Part shown: positions 43,508-55,379 of the stretch, in pieces
Layout: every line of letters starts with the position of its first letter
Numbering within the stretch: the stretch's first letter is position 1
Origin: Elioraea thermophila (ex Habib et al. 2022)
GTDB lineage: Bacteria > Pseudomonadota > Alphaproteobacteria > Acetobacterales > Acetobacteraceae
DNA length: 64,000 nt
Assembly: GCF_003336755.1 (NCBI RefSeq)
Contig: NZ_QMDI01000006.1
Coordinates: forward strand, 496,001-560,000
Direction: 5' to 3'
The notes under the pieces: model-generated
Databases searched by the model: none
What the model was told of the DNA's origin: nothing
The model's input: the letters and a program-made list of their open reading frames with translations, nothing else
Made by a program: the position numbers and the translations under genes

Positions 43508-44749
43508 TTGAGTGCCCTGCAACCCGTGCGCGGAACCCGCGACCTGATCGGCGAGGAGCTGCGCCAGCACCGCCACGTCATCGACACCGCACGGCGCATC
43601 GCCGAACTCTGGGGCTTCGACGAATGGGCCACCCCCATCCTCGAGGACACCCGCGTCTTCACCCGCTCGCTCGGCGACACCTCGGACGTGGTGACGAAGG
43701 AGATGTACACCTTCCTCGACCGCGGCGGCGACAGCGTGACGTTGCGCCCCGAGAACACCGCCGGCGTCTGCCGTGCCCTGGTCTCCAACGGCCTCACCCA
43801 GGCGCTGCCGCAGAAGGTGTTCTACGCGGGGCCGATGTTCCGCTACGAACGCCCGCAGAAGGGGCGCTACCGCCAGTTCCACCAGATCGGCATCGAGACC
43901 CTCGGCGCGGCCGAGGCGCTGGCCGATGCCGAGATCATCGCCTGCGGCCAGGCGATCCTCGACGCCCTCGGCGTGGCGAAGGACACCGTGCTGGAAGTGA
44001 ACACGCTGGGCGACAAGCAAAGCCGCGATGCCTACCGTTCGGCACTGGTCGCGTTCCTCTCCCGCCACGAGGAGCGGCTCTCGCCCGAAAGCCGCGCACG
44101 GCTGCATCGCAACCCCTTGCGCGTGCTCGACAGCAAGGAGGCGGAGGATCGCGCCATCGTCGCCGACGCGCCCGACATCTTCGCCCACCTGACGGAGGCC
44201 GCGCGGGCGCATTGGGAAGCACTGCTGAAGTGGCTCGCGGTATTCGGCGTGCCGTACCGGGTCAACCCGCGCATCGTGCGCGGGCTCGACTATTACAGCC
44301 ACACCGCCTTCGAATTCGTCACCGACCGGCTCGGCGCGCAAGGCACGGTGATGGCGGGCGGCCGCTATGACGGGCTGGTCGAGGAGATGGGCGGGCCGCA
44401 CACGCCCTCCGTCGGCTGGGCGGCGGGGGTGGAGCGGCTCGCGATGCTGGCCGACTCACCACCGCCGCCCGCCGCCCCCATCGCCGTCATCCCGGTCGGC
44501 GAGGTGGTGGAAGCCGAGGCCGTGCGCGTGCTCGTGGGGCTGCGCCGGGCGGGCATCCGAGCCGAAATGGCCTTCCGCGGCACGCTGAAGCGGCGGATGG
44601 AGCGGGCGAACAGGATCGCCGCGCGCGCGGCCGTCATCCTCGGCGAGGACGAGGTGGCGCGCGGGGTCGCCCAGGTGAAGGACCTCCGCAGCGGCGAGCA
44701 GGCCGAGGTGCCGCTCGCCGCGCTGCCCGAGCGTCTGCGTACGGCATGA
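43508..44749 (+). CDS. hisS: Histidyl-tRNA synthetase
   Basis: 413 residues, class II synthetase. Seen: [13 protein letters not shown], motif 2 [20 protein letters not shown], HisA motif [12 protein letters not shown], and motif 3 [13 protein letters not shown]. The start is a rare TTG at 43508, supported by GGAGGAG at 43494-43500 and by the normal family start [12 protein letters not shown]; the next ATG is far inside. A TTGACG -35-like box lies at 43454. prfA overlaps the stop (ATGA). Confidence 0.94.
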   Translation: MSALQPVRGTRDLIGEELRQHRHVIDTARRIAELWGFDEWATPILEDTRVFTRSLGDTSDVVTKEMYTFLDRGGDSVTLRPENTAGVCRALVSNGLTQALPQKVFYAGPMFRYERPQKGRYRQFHQIGIETLGAAEALADAEIIACGQAILDALGVAKDTVLEVNTLGDKQSRDAYRSALVAFLSRHEERLSPESRARLHRNPLRVLDSKEAEDRAIVADAPDIFAHLTEAARAHWEALLKWLAVFGVPYRVNPRIVRGLDYYSHTAFEFVTDRLGAQGTVMAGGRYDGLVEEMGGPHTPSVGWAAGVERLAMLADSPPPPAAPIAVIPVGEVVEAEAVRVLVGLRRAGIRAEMAFRGTLKRRMERANRIAARAAVILGEDEVARGVAQVKDLRSGEQAEVPLAALPERLRTA

Positions 44750-45819
44750 ACACGGCGTTCCGCGACCGTCTCGATCGCCTCACGGAACGGGCCGCGACGC
44801 TGAAGGCGAGGCTCGCCACCGAACTCACGCCGCAGGACTACGTGGCGACGACGAAGGAGCTCGCCGAGATCGAACCCCTCGCCGACCAGGTCGAGGCCTT
44901 GCGGCGAGCGGAGCGCGAGCTCGCGGAGACAAAGGCACTGGCCGAGGACTCGTCCGCCGATGAGGAGATGCGTGCCCTTGCCCGCGAGGAGGCGCGCGCG
45001 CTCGAAGCGCGCATCGCCGAGCTCGAACGCGCCATTCGCGTCGCGCTGTTGCCGAAGGACGAGGCGGATCGGCGCAACGTCATCCTCGAGGTGCGGGCGG
45101 GCACAGGCGGCGACGAGGCCGCCCTGTTCGCCGCCGACCTGTTCGACATGTATCGCCGTTACGCCGAGAGCCGCGGCTGGCGCTTCGAGGTGCTCGAGGT
45201 GGCGGAGAACGACCTGGGCGGCTATCGCGAGGCGGTGGCGGAGATCACCGGCGAGGACGTCTATTCCCGCCTGAAATACGAGAGCGGGGTGCACCGCGTG
45301 CAGCGCGTGCCGGTGACGGAGGCGCAGGGGCGCATCCACACCTCGACCGCGACCGTCGCCGTGCTGCCGGAGGCCGAAGAGGTTGACGTGCGTCTCGATG
45401 AGGCGGATCTGCGCATCGACGTCTTCCGCGCCTCCGGGGCGGGCGGGCAGCACGTGAACAAGACCGAGAGCGCGGTGCGCATCACCCATCTGCCGACGGG
45501 CATCACCGTCGTCTGCCAGGACGAGAAGAGCCAGCACAAGAACCGCGCCCGTGCGCTGAAGATCCTGCGCGCGCGGCTTTACGAGCGCGAACGCGAGGCG
45601 AAGGCGGCGGAGCGGGCGGGGCTCAGGCGCGCCCAGGTCGGCAGCGGCGATCGCAGCGAACGGATCCGCACCTACAACGTTCCGCAAGGGCGCGTGACCG
45701 ACCACCGAATCGGCCTCACCCTGCACAAGATCGACCGCATTCTCGCCGGCGAGCTCGACGAGATCATCGACGCGCTCGCCGCCGAGGAGCAGGCGCAGCT
45801 GCTCGCCGCCGAGGCGTGA
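44746..45819 (+). CDS. prfA: Peptide chain release factor 1
   Basis: 357 residues. Recognises UAA/UAG. Seen: [21 protein letters not shown], the GGQ loop [22 protein letters not shown] whose Gln is methylated by PrmC, and [24 protein letters not shown]. The tripeptide determinant region has PVT, as expected of RF1. The start overlaps the hisS stop; prmC begins 7 bases after its stop, an obvious functional pairing. Confidence 0.96.
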   Translation: MNTAFRDRLDRLTERAATLKARLATELTPQDYVATTKELAEIEPLADQVEALRRAERELAETKALAEDSSADEEMRALAREEARALEARIAELERAIRVALLPKDEADRRNVILEVRAGTGGDEAALFAADLFDMYRRYAESRGWRFEVLEVAENDLGGYREAVAEITGEDVYSRLKYESGVHRVQRVPVTEAQGRIHTSTATVAVLPEAEEVDVRLDEADLRIDVFRASGAGGQHVNKTESAVRITHLPTGITVVCQDEKSQHKNRARALKILRARLYEREREAKAAERAGLRRAQVGSGDRSERIRTYNVPQGRVTDHRIGLTLHKIDRILAGELDEIIDALAAEEQAQLLAAEA

Positions 45820-45826
45820 GGCGGCC

Positions 45827-46732
45827 GTGGCGCAGGCGTGCGCCGCCGGGACGACGATCGGCGCCCTGCTCTGCGAGGGGGGCGCGGTGTTGCGCGCGGC
45901 CGGGGTGGAGGACGCGCGGCGCGAAGCCCGCCTCCTGCTCGGGCTTGCGCTCGGGCGCGACGCGGCCAGCCTGATCGCCGCCGCGCGCGACCCCGTGGCG
46001 GAGGCGGACGCCGCACGCTTCCGCGCCTTGCTCCGACGCCGCGCGGCGCGCGAGCCCTTCGCCCACATCGCCGGCCGGCGAGGCTTCTGGACGCTCGAGC
46101 TCGCGGTCTCGCCCGCCGTGCTCGTGCCTCGGCCGGAGACGGAGACGCTGATCGAGGCAGCACTCGCCCTTCGCCCCGACCGCACCGCGGTGCGGCGCAT
46201 CGCCGATCTGGGCACCGGCTCGGGCGCGCTCCTGCTCGCCGCCCTCTCCGAATATCCAGGCGCGATCGGTGTCGGGGTGGATCGTTCTCTCGCCGCACTG
46301 GCGGTGGCGCGCCGCAACGCCCTCGCCACCGGCCTCGCGGCGCGCGCCCTGTTCGTGCAGGCCGACTGGTCCTCCGCCCTCGCCCCGGCTTCGATCGATC
46401 TCCTGCTGTGCAACCCGCCCTACGTTCCGACCGGCGAGATCGCCCTGCTCGCTCCGGAAGTGCGGGACCACGAGCCCCGCGCCGCCCTCGACGGCGGGGC
46501 GGACGGGATGGCCGCCTATCGCGCGCTGCTGCCCGATCTCTCGCGCGTGCTGGCTCTGGGCGGGGTCGCCATCCTCGAAGTGGGGGCGGGCCAGGCTGAG
46601 GCGGTGGCCGGGCTCGGTGCCGCCTCGGGCCTCGCCGTGCTGGAAATGCGGCAGGATTTGGGCGGAATCCCGCGCGCCCTCGCCTTCGGAAATGCGGAAA
46701 AGGGGGTTGGCGCGCCGGCAGGCTCGGACTAG
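45827..46732 (+). CDS. prmC: Release factor glutamine methyltransferase
   Basis: 301 residues, SAM-dependent methyltransferase modifying the GGQ glutamine of release factors. N-terminal helical domain with RREPFAHIAGRRGFWTLELAVSP-type substrate site, VLVPRPETETL, SAM loop IADLGTGSGALLLAAL, and catalytic NPPY in LLLCNPPYVPTGEI. GTG start at 45827 follows prfA closely. The stop is TAG at 46730. Confidence 0.94.
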   Translation: MAQACAAGTTIGALLCEGGAVLRAAGVEDARREARLLLGLALGRDAASLIAAARDPVAEADAARFRALLRRRAAREPFAHIAGRRGFWTLELAVSPAVLVPRPETETLIEAALALRPDRTAVRRIADLGTGSGALLLAALSEYPGAIGVGVDRSLAALAVARRNALATGLAARALFVQADWSSALAPASIDLLLCNPPYVPTGEIALLAPEVRDHEPRAALDGGADGMAAYRALLPDLSRVLALGGVAILEVGAGQAEAVAGLGAASGLAVLEMRQDLGGIPRALAFGNAEKGVGAPAGSD

Positions 46733-46882
46733 GGTGCGATTGTTCCGCGTGGCGTCGCGAACAGTCCGCAAGTGGTGGGCGGCGCCGGGACGGGCTCCGG
46801 CGCGCTCGGGGGAGGAGCGGGTGGCGGCCGGTGGGGCTTCGGAAGCGGACGAACTGCGATCGCAACGGCAGACGTGAACGAC

Positions 46883-47320
46883 ATGAACCTCAAGCGCATG
46901 CGCGGCCGAGGACACCACCAGGGCGGGCGGCACCAGCACCGCAACGCGCCGCTCAATCGCAACACGGTGTTCGATTCGAACGGGCCCGACGTGCGGCTGC
47001 GCGGCACCGCCCAGCAGCTGTTCGAGAAGTACCTGCAGCTCGGTCGCGACGCGACCTCGGCCGGCGATCGCGTGCTGGCGGAAAGCTACTTCCAGCACGC
47101 CGAGCACTATTTCCGCATCCTCAACGCGATGCAGCAGGTGCACCAGCACCAGGCGCCGCAGCAGCAGCGCCGTGGCCCGAACGGCATGGAAGGCGAGGCC
47201 GATTCGGTCGAGGCGGCGATCGAACAGGCGCTGAACGGGCACAGCGAGGGCGTGAACGGCGCGCCGCAGGCCGTGCCCGGCGAGGGCGAGCAGCCCTCCA
47301 CCCTGCCGCCGACGGAATGA
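46883..47320 (+). CDS. DUF4167 domain protein
   Basis: 145 residues from the ATG at 46883; a GTG at 46874 or an upstream frame from 46772 are alternatives, and no clear ribosome site separates them. Seen: a basic Arg/His/Gly-rich N-terminus (LKRMRGRGHHQGGRHQHR) followed by the DUF4167 core NTVFDSNGPDVRLRGTAQQLFEKYLQLGRDATSAGDRVLAESYFQHAEHYFRILNAM, and an acidic, low-complexity tail. The family is confined mainly to alphaproteobacteria, sits between prmC and clpB, and has no known function; the N-terminus suggests nucleic-acid binding. Confidence 0.88.
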   Translation: MNLKRMRGRGHHQGGRHQHRNAPLNRNTVFDSNGPDVRLRGTAQQLFEKYLQLGRDATSAGDRVLAESYFQHAEHYFRILNAMQQVHQHQAPQQQRRGPNGMEGEADSVEAAIEQALNGHSEGVNGAPQAVPGEGEQPSTLPPTE

Positions 47321-47327
47321 GCGCGGC

Positions 47328-47348
47328 GGCGGCTCCGTCTCGGCCGCC
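47328..47348. terminator. Hairpin between convergent DUF4167 and MOSC genes
   Basis: GGCGGC (47328-47333) can pair with GCCGCC (47343-47348), 9-base loop, in a 33-base gap between convergent stop codons. GC-rich and without T-tract. Confidence 0.35.
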
Positions 47349-47353
47349 CCGCG

Positions 47354-48115
47354 TCACTCCTCCGCGCGCAGGATGAGCGCGTCGCCGACCGCCACCCGGC
47401 CGGACCGTTCCACTCGCGCATAGACGCCGAGCTCGGTGTGGCCGAAGGCGGCGCGCAGGCCTTCGACCGGGTCGCAGTCGCGCTCGGCCGTCAGCGGGTT
47501 CACCCCCGTGGCGGCACAGCGCTCGATCGTCTCCACCACGCGCAAGGTGGCGGTGCCCACCTCGATCAGACGCCCGACCCAGCTTTGCTCCGCCCACGGT
47601 GCTGCGCCCGAAAAGTGGAGGTTGGCGCGGAAGCGCAACGGATCGAGCGCCCGCCCCATCGCCCGCTCGAGGGAAGCGAGCGAGGCGAGATTGATCAGGC
47701 TGATCAGCTGATCCGGATGGTCGGCGAAACGATGCCCGGGTGCGTGCACGAAGCGCGGCGTGCCTCGCGCCTCCGGCCCCAGTGCGGCGGCGAGGCGTGC
47801 ACCGATCGCAGCCCTGCCCTCCGCCTTGGTGGTGTCGCCGGCAAAGGGCTGCTCTCCCGGCAAGCGGAGCAGCAACACGCCGCGACGCTCGTCCCACGAG
47901 GCGTGCACGGCGGCCAGGCGGGGATTCGCCATCAGGCAGCCGAAGTGCCGCTTGTGCAACCAGGCGGGGGCCGCTTCGTGGAACGGCGCATCGCCCTGCG
48001 CGAGCGCGAACACGCGATCCCCGGGGATTGCCTCGCCGGCCGCAAGCCGGACCTCGCCCAGGGCTTCCGCCGTCAGCCCCTTCACCGGGTAGCGATAGAG
48101 CGTTTCGACTCGCAC
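47354..48115 (-). CDS. MOSC-domain sulfurase-like protein
   Basis: 253 residues. An N-terminal MOSC beta-barrel ([36 protein letters not shown]) and C-terminal MOSC domain ([75 protein letters not shown]), with the Cys in [10 protein letters not shown] typical of the molybdenum-cofactor-carrying or sulfur-carrier members (YcbX/mARC-like). Start GTG 48115 has GGAGGAG nine bases ahead; a longer frame overlaps the clpB leader and is unlikely. It is divergent from clpB and separates DUF4167 from clpB. Confidence 0.88.
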   Translation of the reverse strand: MRVETLYRYPVKGLTAEALGEVRLAAGEAIPGDRVFALAQGDAPFHEAAPAWLHKRHFGCLMANPRLAAVHASWDERRGVLLLRLPGEQPFAGDTTKAEGRAAIGARLAAALGPEARGTPRFVHAPGHRFADHPDQLISLINLASLASLERAMGRALDPLRFRANLHFSGAAPWAEQSWVGRLIEVGTATLRVVETIERCAATGVNPLTAERDCDPVEGLRAAFGHTELGVYARVERSGRVAVGDALILRAEE

Positions 48116-48138
48116 GCGTGGGGCTCCTCCGCTTCGGC

Positions 48139-48167
48139 CTTGAGCGTGATCAAGGCACGCCCCATGT
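48139..48167 (+). promoter_or_regulatory. Heat-shock (sigma32/RpoH-type) promoter of clpB
   Basis: CTTGAG (48139-48144), 15 bases, CCCCATGT (48160-48167), a close match to the RpoH consensus CTTGAA-N13-17-CCCCATNT. It lies about 70 bases before the clpB ATG, the expected distance for this heat-shock gene. Confidence 0.75.
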
Positions 48168-48237
48168 AACGGGTGCAACGGTCGTTCGGGTCGCCTTCGG
48201 GGGCCGGGGCGGCCGGTCGCCTCCTGGAGGGACACCC

Positions 48238-50816
<2,579 letters not shown>

Positions 50817-50820
<4 letters not shown>

Positions 50821-51647
50821 TCCTCTCCGCGGCGGAGGCGCGGGGCCTGCTCGCCGAACTCGGGCGCGCCCCGGCCTCCGCCCGGCTCGATCTTGCGCGC
50901 GCGGCCCTGCTGTTCGCCGCCGTCGAGGCGGGCGAAGCCGACCTCGCCTCGGCACTCGTGCATCTCGAGGAGATGGCGCAGGCGGCGGCCGCGATGGGGC
51001 CGGCGGCGGAGGGCGACAGTACGGCGGCGGCAGCGGGACTTGCCGGGCTGCTCGCGGATCATTTCGGCTATGTCGGCGACTCGGAGACCTACGACGATCT
51101 CGCCAACGCCAACCTGCTCCGGGTGATCGAACGCCGCCGGGGGCTTCCGGTCGCCTTGGGCATCCTCTGGATCCATGCCGCGCGCGCCGCCGGCTTCGAG
51201 GCGAAGGGGGCGAACATGCCCGCCCACTTCCTGGTCGGGCTCGATGCCGGATCGGGGCCCGTCATCCTCGACCCCTTCGACCGCGGACGCGTCGTGTCGC
51301 TGGAGGAGCTCGGCGAGCGGCTGGCCGCGATCGAGCCCGAGGGCGGGGAATTCGTGCTGCGGCCGATGACGGATCGCGACGTGCTGCTGCGGCTGGAGAA
51401 CAACGTTTGGCAGAGGCGGGCAAAGTCGGGCGACGTCGCGGGCGCGCTTGCGGTGCTGGAGGACATGGCGCTGCTCGCCCCCGAGGAGCCGTACATCCTG
51501 CGCGAGGCCGCACGGCTGCATTACGAGAGCGGGTCGTTGCGCGGGGCCATCGCCTGCCTCGAGCGCCTCCTTCCCCTCGCCCCCGATCCGGAGACGGCCA
51601 GCCGCACCCGGGCGCTGATCGAGGAACTGAAGGCCAAGCTGAACTAA
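50817..51647 (+). CDS. SirB1-like transglutaminase-fold protein with TPR-like tail
   Basis: 276 residues from the GTG overlapping the clpB stop (GTGA). Matches the SirB1/YchA family: [50 protein letters not shown] followed by [21 protein letters not shown]. The transglutaminase His and Asp positions are present but no catalytic Cys is visible, as in most family members, so it is probably not an enzyme of that type. The C-terminal helical repeats ([49 protein letters not shown]) resemble TPRs. Coupled to clpB, it could help proteostasis; function unknown. Confidence 0.82.
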
Positions 51648-53776
51648 GCCTCAGGAGCGAGAATCAGCCCGGCGAGCGGCGGCAGGGTGAGGCGAAGCAC
51701 GCCGCCCGAAGCGACCGCCCTGCCCGCATTGCCGAGGTTCGACCCGCCGTAGAGGGCCGAGTCTGTGTTCAGCAGCTCGCGCCACACCCCGTCGCGCGGG
51801 ACCGGGATCGCGTAGCCCTCACGCGGGACGGGGGTGAGGTTGAGCGCCACCAGCACCTCATCGCCGCCACCGCGCCGGAGCCAGGCGAACACGGATTGCG
51901 CGCGATCGTCCACCACCGCCCAGGCGAAGCCCTCCGGCCGGCAGTCCGCCGCATGCAGGGCGAGCCGCTCGCGGTACAGTCGGTTCAGGTCGGCAAGGAG
52001 ACGTTCCACCCCGGCATGGCGAGGATCGGCCCGCAGGTGCCACGGCACGGAGCCGTCGTGGTGCCACTCCCAGGGTTGGGCGATCTCGGCCCCCATGAAG
52101 ACGAGCTTCTTGCCCGGATGCGTCCAGGTGAGGGCAAGCAGGGCGCGCAGGTTGGCGAAGCGCTGCCAGTCGTCGCCCGGCATCTTAGCGAGCAGGCTGC
52201 GTTTGCCGTGCACCACCTCGTCGTGCGAGAGCGGCAGCACGAACCGTTCCGACCACGCATACCACAGCCCGAAGGTGATCTCGTCGTGGTGATGGGCGCG
52301 ATGGACCGGATCGCGCGCGAAATAGCGCAGCGTGTCGTTCATCCAGCCCATGTTCCACTTCCAATCGAAACCGAGCCCGCCGTCTGCGGGCGGGCGCGTC
52401 ACCCCGGGCCAGGCGGTCGATTCCTCGGCGATCAGCATCGCCCCCGGCACGCGCTGGTGCACGACCGCGGTGAGTTCGCGGAAGAAGTCGATCGCTTCCA
52501 GGTTCTCGCGCCCGCCGTAGCGGTTCGGGATCCACTCGCCTTCGGGGCGCGAGTAGTCGCGGTAGAGCATGGAGGCGACTGCATCCACCCGCAGCCCGTC
52601 CGCGTGGTAGTGCTCAAGCCAGAAGAGGGCGGAGGCGATGAGGAAGGCGCGCACCTCGTGCCGGCCCACATTGTAGATCAGCGTGTTCCAGTCGCGGTGG
52701 AAGCCCTCGCGCGGGTCGGCGTGCTCATAGAGCGCGGTGCCGTCGAAGCGGCCCATGCCGTGCGGGTCGGTGGGAAAATGCGCCGGCACCCAGTCGAGGA
52801 TCACGCCCAAACCCGCGGCGTGGCAGCGATCGACGAAGCGGGCGAAGGCCGCAGGGGAACCGAGCCGCGGGTTGGGCGCGTAGAGCCCGAGGGGCTGGTA
52901 GCCCCAGGAGGCCTTGAACGGGTGCGCCATCACCGGCAGGAGCTCGAGATGGGTGAAGCCCAGGCCCACCGCATGCGGGATCAGCCGGTCGGCGAGCGTG
53001 TCCCAGTCCCGCAGCCCATCGGCCCAGGACTCCGGGTGCACCTCGTAGATCGCGATCGGCGACTCGGGGCGCTGTCGTTGCGCGCGGGTTTCGATCCAGT
53101 CCCGGTCCGTCCAGGCGAAGGGCGCGGGGTCGGCGACGATGGAGGCGGTGGAGGGCGGAAGATCGGCGGCGAGTGCGACCGGGTCGGCCTTCAGCGGCAA
53201 CAGGTGCCCGTCGGCGCCCAGGATCTCGTAGGCGTACCGCACGCCGGGGCCGAGGCGAGGGATGAACAGCTCCCACACCCCGGCCTCGGGACGGCGGCGC
53301 ATCGGGTGCCGCCGCCCGTCCCAGGCGTTGAAGTCGCCGACGACCGAGACCCGCCGCGCGTTCGGCGCCCAGACCGCGAAGCGCACCCCAGGCACCCCGC
53401 CGAGCGTCATCGCCTGCGCGCCGAACACGCGTCCCAGTTCGCGGTGCGTGCCTTCGCCGAACAGGTAGAGGTCGAGCGGGCCAAGGAGCAGGCCGAAGGC
53501 GTAGGGGTCTTCCGTCTCCTGCACCACCCCGCCGGGCCAGGTGATGCGCAGCACGTAGGGCCAGGCCTGGGGGGCGCGACCCTCGAACAGCCCGACCGGA
53601 TGGGACCGGGCGAGCGGCCACGCGCCATCGGCGCTCGCGACCTCAACCGCCTCGGCTCCGGGCAGGAACGCCCGCAGCACCGGGCCGTGCCGGCCGAGCA
53701 GGGCGAAAGGGTCGCCATGCGTGCCGTGAACGAGCGACTCGATCGCCGGGTCGGACACGGACTCGAAATGACGCAC
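51644..53776 (-). CDS. glgB: 1,4-alpha-glucan branching enzyme
   Basis: 710 residues. GH13 enzyme making alpha-1,6 branches in glycogen. N-terminal CBM48-like domain ([22 protein letters not shown]), catalytic region with [16 protein letters not shown], nucleophile Asp in [16 protein letters not shown], acid Glu in [14 protein letters not shown], and [11 protein letters not shown]-terminal domain [14 protein letters not shown] and [22 protein letters not shown]. All key residues are present. No glgA, glgC, glgP or glgX lies in the window; it sits 2 bases behind mntR. Its stop codon interlocks with that of the SirB1-like gene on the other strand. Confidence 0.96.
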   Translation of the reverse strand: MRHFESVSDPAIESLVHGTHGDPFALLGRHGPVLRAFLPGAEAVEVASADGAWPLARSHPVGLFEGRAPQAWPYVLRITWPGGVVQETEDPYAFGLLLGPLDLYLFGEGTHRELGRVFGAQAMTLGGVPGVRFAVWAPNARRVSVVGDFNAWDGRRHPMRRRPEAGVWELFIPRLGPGVRYAYEILGADGHLLPLKADPVALAADLPPSTASIVADPAPFAWTDRDWIETRAQRQRPESPIAIYEVHPESWADGLRDWDTLADRLIPHAVGLGFTHLELLPVMAHPFKASWGYQPLGLYAPNPRLGSPAAFARFVDRCHAAGLGVILDWVPAHFPTDPHGMGRFDGTALYEHADPREGFHRDWNTLIYNVGRHEVRAFLIASALFWLEHYHADGLRVDAVASMLYRDYSRPEGEWIPNRYGGRENLEAIDFFRELTAVVHQRVPGAMLIAEESTAWPGVTRPPADGGLGFDWKWNMGWMNDTLRYFARDPVHRAHHHDEITFGLWYAWSERFVLPLSHDEVVHGKRSLLAKMPGDDWQRFANLRALLALTWTHPGKKLVFMGAEIAQPWEWHHDGSVPWHLRADPRHAGVERLLADLNRLYRERLALHAADCRPEGFAWAVVDDRAQSVFAWLRRGGGDEVLVALNLTPVPREGYAIPVPRDGVWRELLNTDSALYGGSNLGNAGRAVASGGVLRLTLPPLAGLILAPEA

Positions 53777-53778
53777 GC

Positions 53779-54249
53779 TCAGCAGCCGTCGCCCCGACCC
53801 GCCTCGGCGAGGAAGCGCTCGAAGGCGGCCAGGGTGGCGTCGCTGACGTGGTGCTCGATGCCTTCCGCGTCCACCTCCGCCACCTCCGCCGGCACCCCGA
53901 GGGCGAGCAGGAAGGCGACCACCGTCTGGTGCCGTGCCTTCATCTTGCGCGCCATCTCCCAGCCACGGTCGGTGAGGAAGACGCCGCGATAGGGGCGGGC
54001 GCGGGCCAGACCGTCGCGCTTGAGGCGGGCGATGGTTTTGATCGCGGTGGCGTGCGCCACGCCGAGCCGGCGCGCGATGTCGGTCGGCCGCGCCTCACCC
54101 TCGCGTTCCAGCAGGTCGGCGATGATCTCGACATAGTCCTCGGTCAGCGCGGAGGCCCGTGCCGATCGCGCCGAGGCGTGCCGGGCCGCCTCCTCGTCCG
54201 GGGCGGGTGGGGCGGACTCGGGCAGGCTGGTGTGGTCCTGCGGCGTCAT
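53779..54249 (-). CDS. mntR: MntR/DtxR-family manganese-dependent repressor
   Basis: 156 residues. N-terminal winged helix ([85 protein letters not shown]) and a C-terminal dimerisation/metal domain with [24 protein letters not shown], the hallmark of DtxR-type regulators. Encoded back to back with an Mn/Zn importer, so it very probably represses it when Mn is plentiful. Start preceded by GTGCTAGGCC with 7 bases to the ATG and no ribosome site, which suggests a leaderless mRNA. glgB follows 2 bases after its stop. Confidence 0.92.
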   Translation of the reverse strand: MTPQDHTSLPESAPPAPDEEAARHASARSARASALTEDYVEIIADLLEREGEARPTDIARRLGVAHATAIKTIARLKRDGLARARPYRGVFLTDRGWEMARKMKARHQTVVAFLLALGVPAEVAEVDAEGIEHHVSDATLAAFERFLAEAGRGDGC

Positions 54250-54256
54250 TGGTGGA

Positions 54257-54266
54257 GGCCTAGCAC
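54257..54266 (-). promoter_or_regulatory. GTGCTAGGCC element directly before mntR
   Basis: Identical to the element before sppA and the same 7 bases from the ATG. A -10 TAGGCC would place transcription start at the ATG. Confidence 0.42.
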
Positions 54267-54328
54267 ATCGCGGCGGGCGAGACCATTTGCAGAACGGGCT
54301 TCACTCTCGCGTGATGGCGGCAAACTTG

Positions 54329-54357
54329 AGCCTTGCATGCGAAATGTTGCCAAGGCT
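54329..54357 (+). promoter_or_regulatory. Candidate MntR operator at the ABC importer promoter
   Basis: 7-base inverted arms AGCCTTG (54329-54335) and CAAGGCT (54351-54357) with 15 bases between, in the divergent gap between mntR and the importer. Weak promoter boxes TTGCAT (54334-54339) and TACATC (54357-54362), spaced 17 bases, overlap it. Confidence 0.4.
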
Positions 54358-54401
54358 ACATCGAGAACCGATGGGATAGGGATGGCGGAGGCTTGCCCAG
54401 G

Positions 54402-55379
54402 ATGCCCGAGGTCGCCGTCAGCCGACGCGTGCTGCTCGCTACCCTGGCCGCTTGGTCGAGCGGGATCGGACAGGTCTCGGCCCAGGCCGGGCGGCGCCTT
54501 CACGTCGTGGCGACCACTGCGATGATCGGCGACCTCGTCGCCGCGATCGCGGCGGAGCGCGCCGCGCTGCACGTGATGATGGGCCCGGGCGTGGATCCCC
54601 ACCTCTATCGCGCCACGCGCGCCGACCTCGAGCGGCTCCTGCGCGCCGACCTCGTGCTCGCCAACGGTCTCGGCCTCGAAGGCAGGCTCGCCGAGACCTT
54701 CGCCCGCGTCGCGCGCGCGGGGCGGAGCGTGCTCGCCGTCGCCGAAACCCTGCCCGAACAGGATCTGATCGCGGTGGCCGACGCCCCCGGTGCGTTCGAT
54801 CCGCATGTCTGGATGGACCCTGGCCTGTGGGGCAAGGCGGCGGAGGCCGTCGCCGCGGCGCTGATCCGGCTCGATCCGGACGGGGAGGAACCGTTTCGGC
54901 GCAACCTCGAAACGTTCCGGGCCGACCTCGCCGCCCTCGACTTCTATGCTGCCGCCGCCGTCGCCACCATTCCCGCCGACACCCGCGTGCTGATCACCGC
55001 GCACGACGCCTTCGCCTATTTCGGCCGGCGCTACGGCCTCGCGGTCGAGGGTATCCAAGGCCTGTCCACCGAAACGGAGGCCGGGCTGAGACGGATCGGC
55101 GATCTCGTCGAGCTCGTCGTGGCGCGTCGCATCCCCGCCGTCTTCGCCGAATCCTCGGTGCCTGACCGCAACCTGCGCGCCCTCATCGAAGGTGCGGCGG
55201 CGCGCGGGCATCGCGTCGTGCTCGGTGGCACGCTGTTCTCCGACTCGATGGGCGAACCCGGCAGCTATGAAGGAACCTATCTCGGCATGCTCGATCACAA
55301 CGTGACCACCATCGTGCGTGCCCTGGGCGGCACGGCCCCCGAGCGCGGCTTCGCGGGGCGGCTGGCGGTGCCGCGATGA
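54402..55379 (+). CDS. Mn/Zn ABC transporter periplasmic metal-binding protein (SitA/MntC-like)
   Basis: 325 residues. Export signal with SRRVLLATLAAWSSGIGQVSA, Tat-like. Cluster A-I metal receptor: HVVATTAMIGDLVAAIA, first His in GVDPHLYRATRADLERL, second in AFDPHVWMDPGLW, Glu in PAVFAESSVPDRNL and Asp in LFSDSMGEPGSYEG, the typical four Mn/Zn ligands. The ATG at 54402 has GGAGG 10 bases ahead; a longer frame from 54333 is unlikely. The ATPase gene overlaps its stop. Confidence 0.92.
   Translation: MPEVAVSRRVLLATLAAWSSGIGQVSAQAGRRLHVVATTAMIGDLVAAIAAERAALHVMMGPGVDPHLYRATRADLERLLRADLVLANGLGLEGRLAETFARVARAGRSVLAVAETLPEQDLIAVADAPGAFDPHVWMDPGLWGKAAEAVAAALIRLDPDGEEPFRRNLETFRADLAALDFYAAAAVATIPADTRVLITAHDAFAYFGRRYGLAVEGIQGLSTETEAGLRRIGDLVELVVARRIPAVFAESSVPDRNLRALIEGAAARGHRVVLGGTLFSDSMGEPGSYEGTYLGMLDHNVTTIVRALGGTAPERGFAGRLAVPR

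Noticed and set aside
46707-46735. TTGGCG-N17-TAGGGT as a promoter of the DUF4167 gene
   Set aside because: The -10 box includes the prmC stop codon and sits about 150 bases before the likely start; both boxes are poor, so chance is likely.
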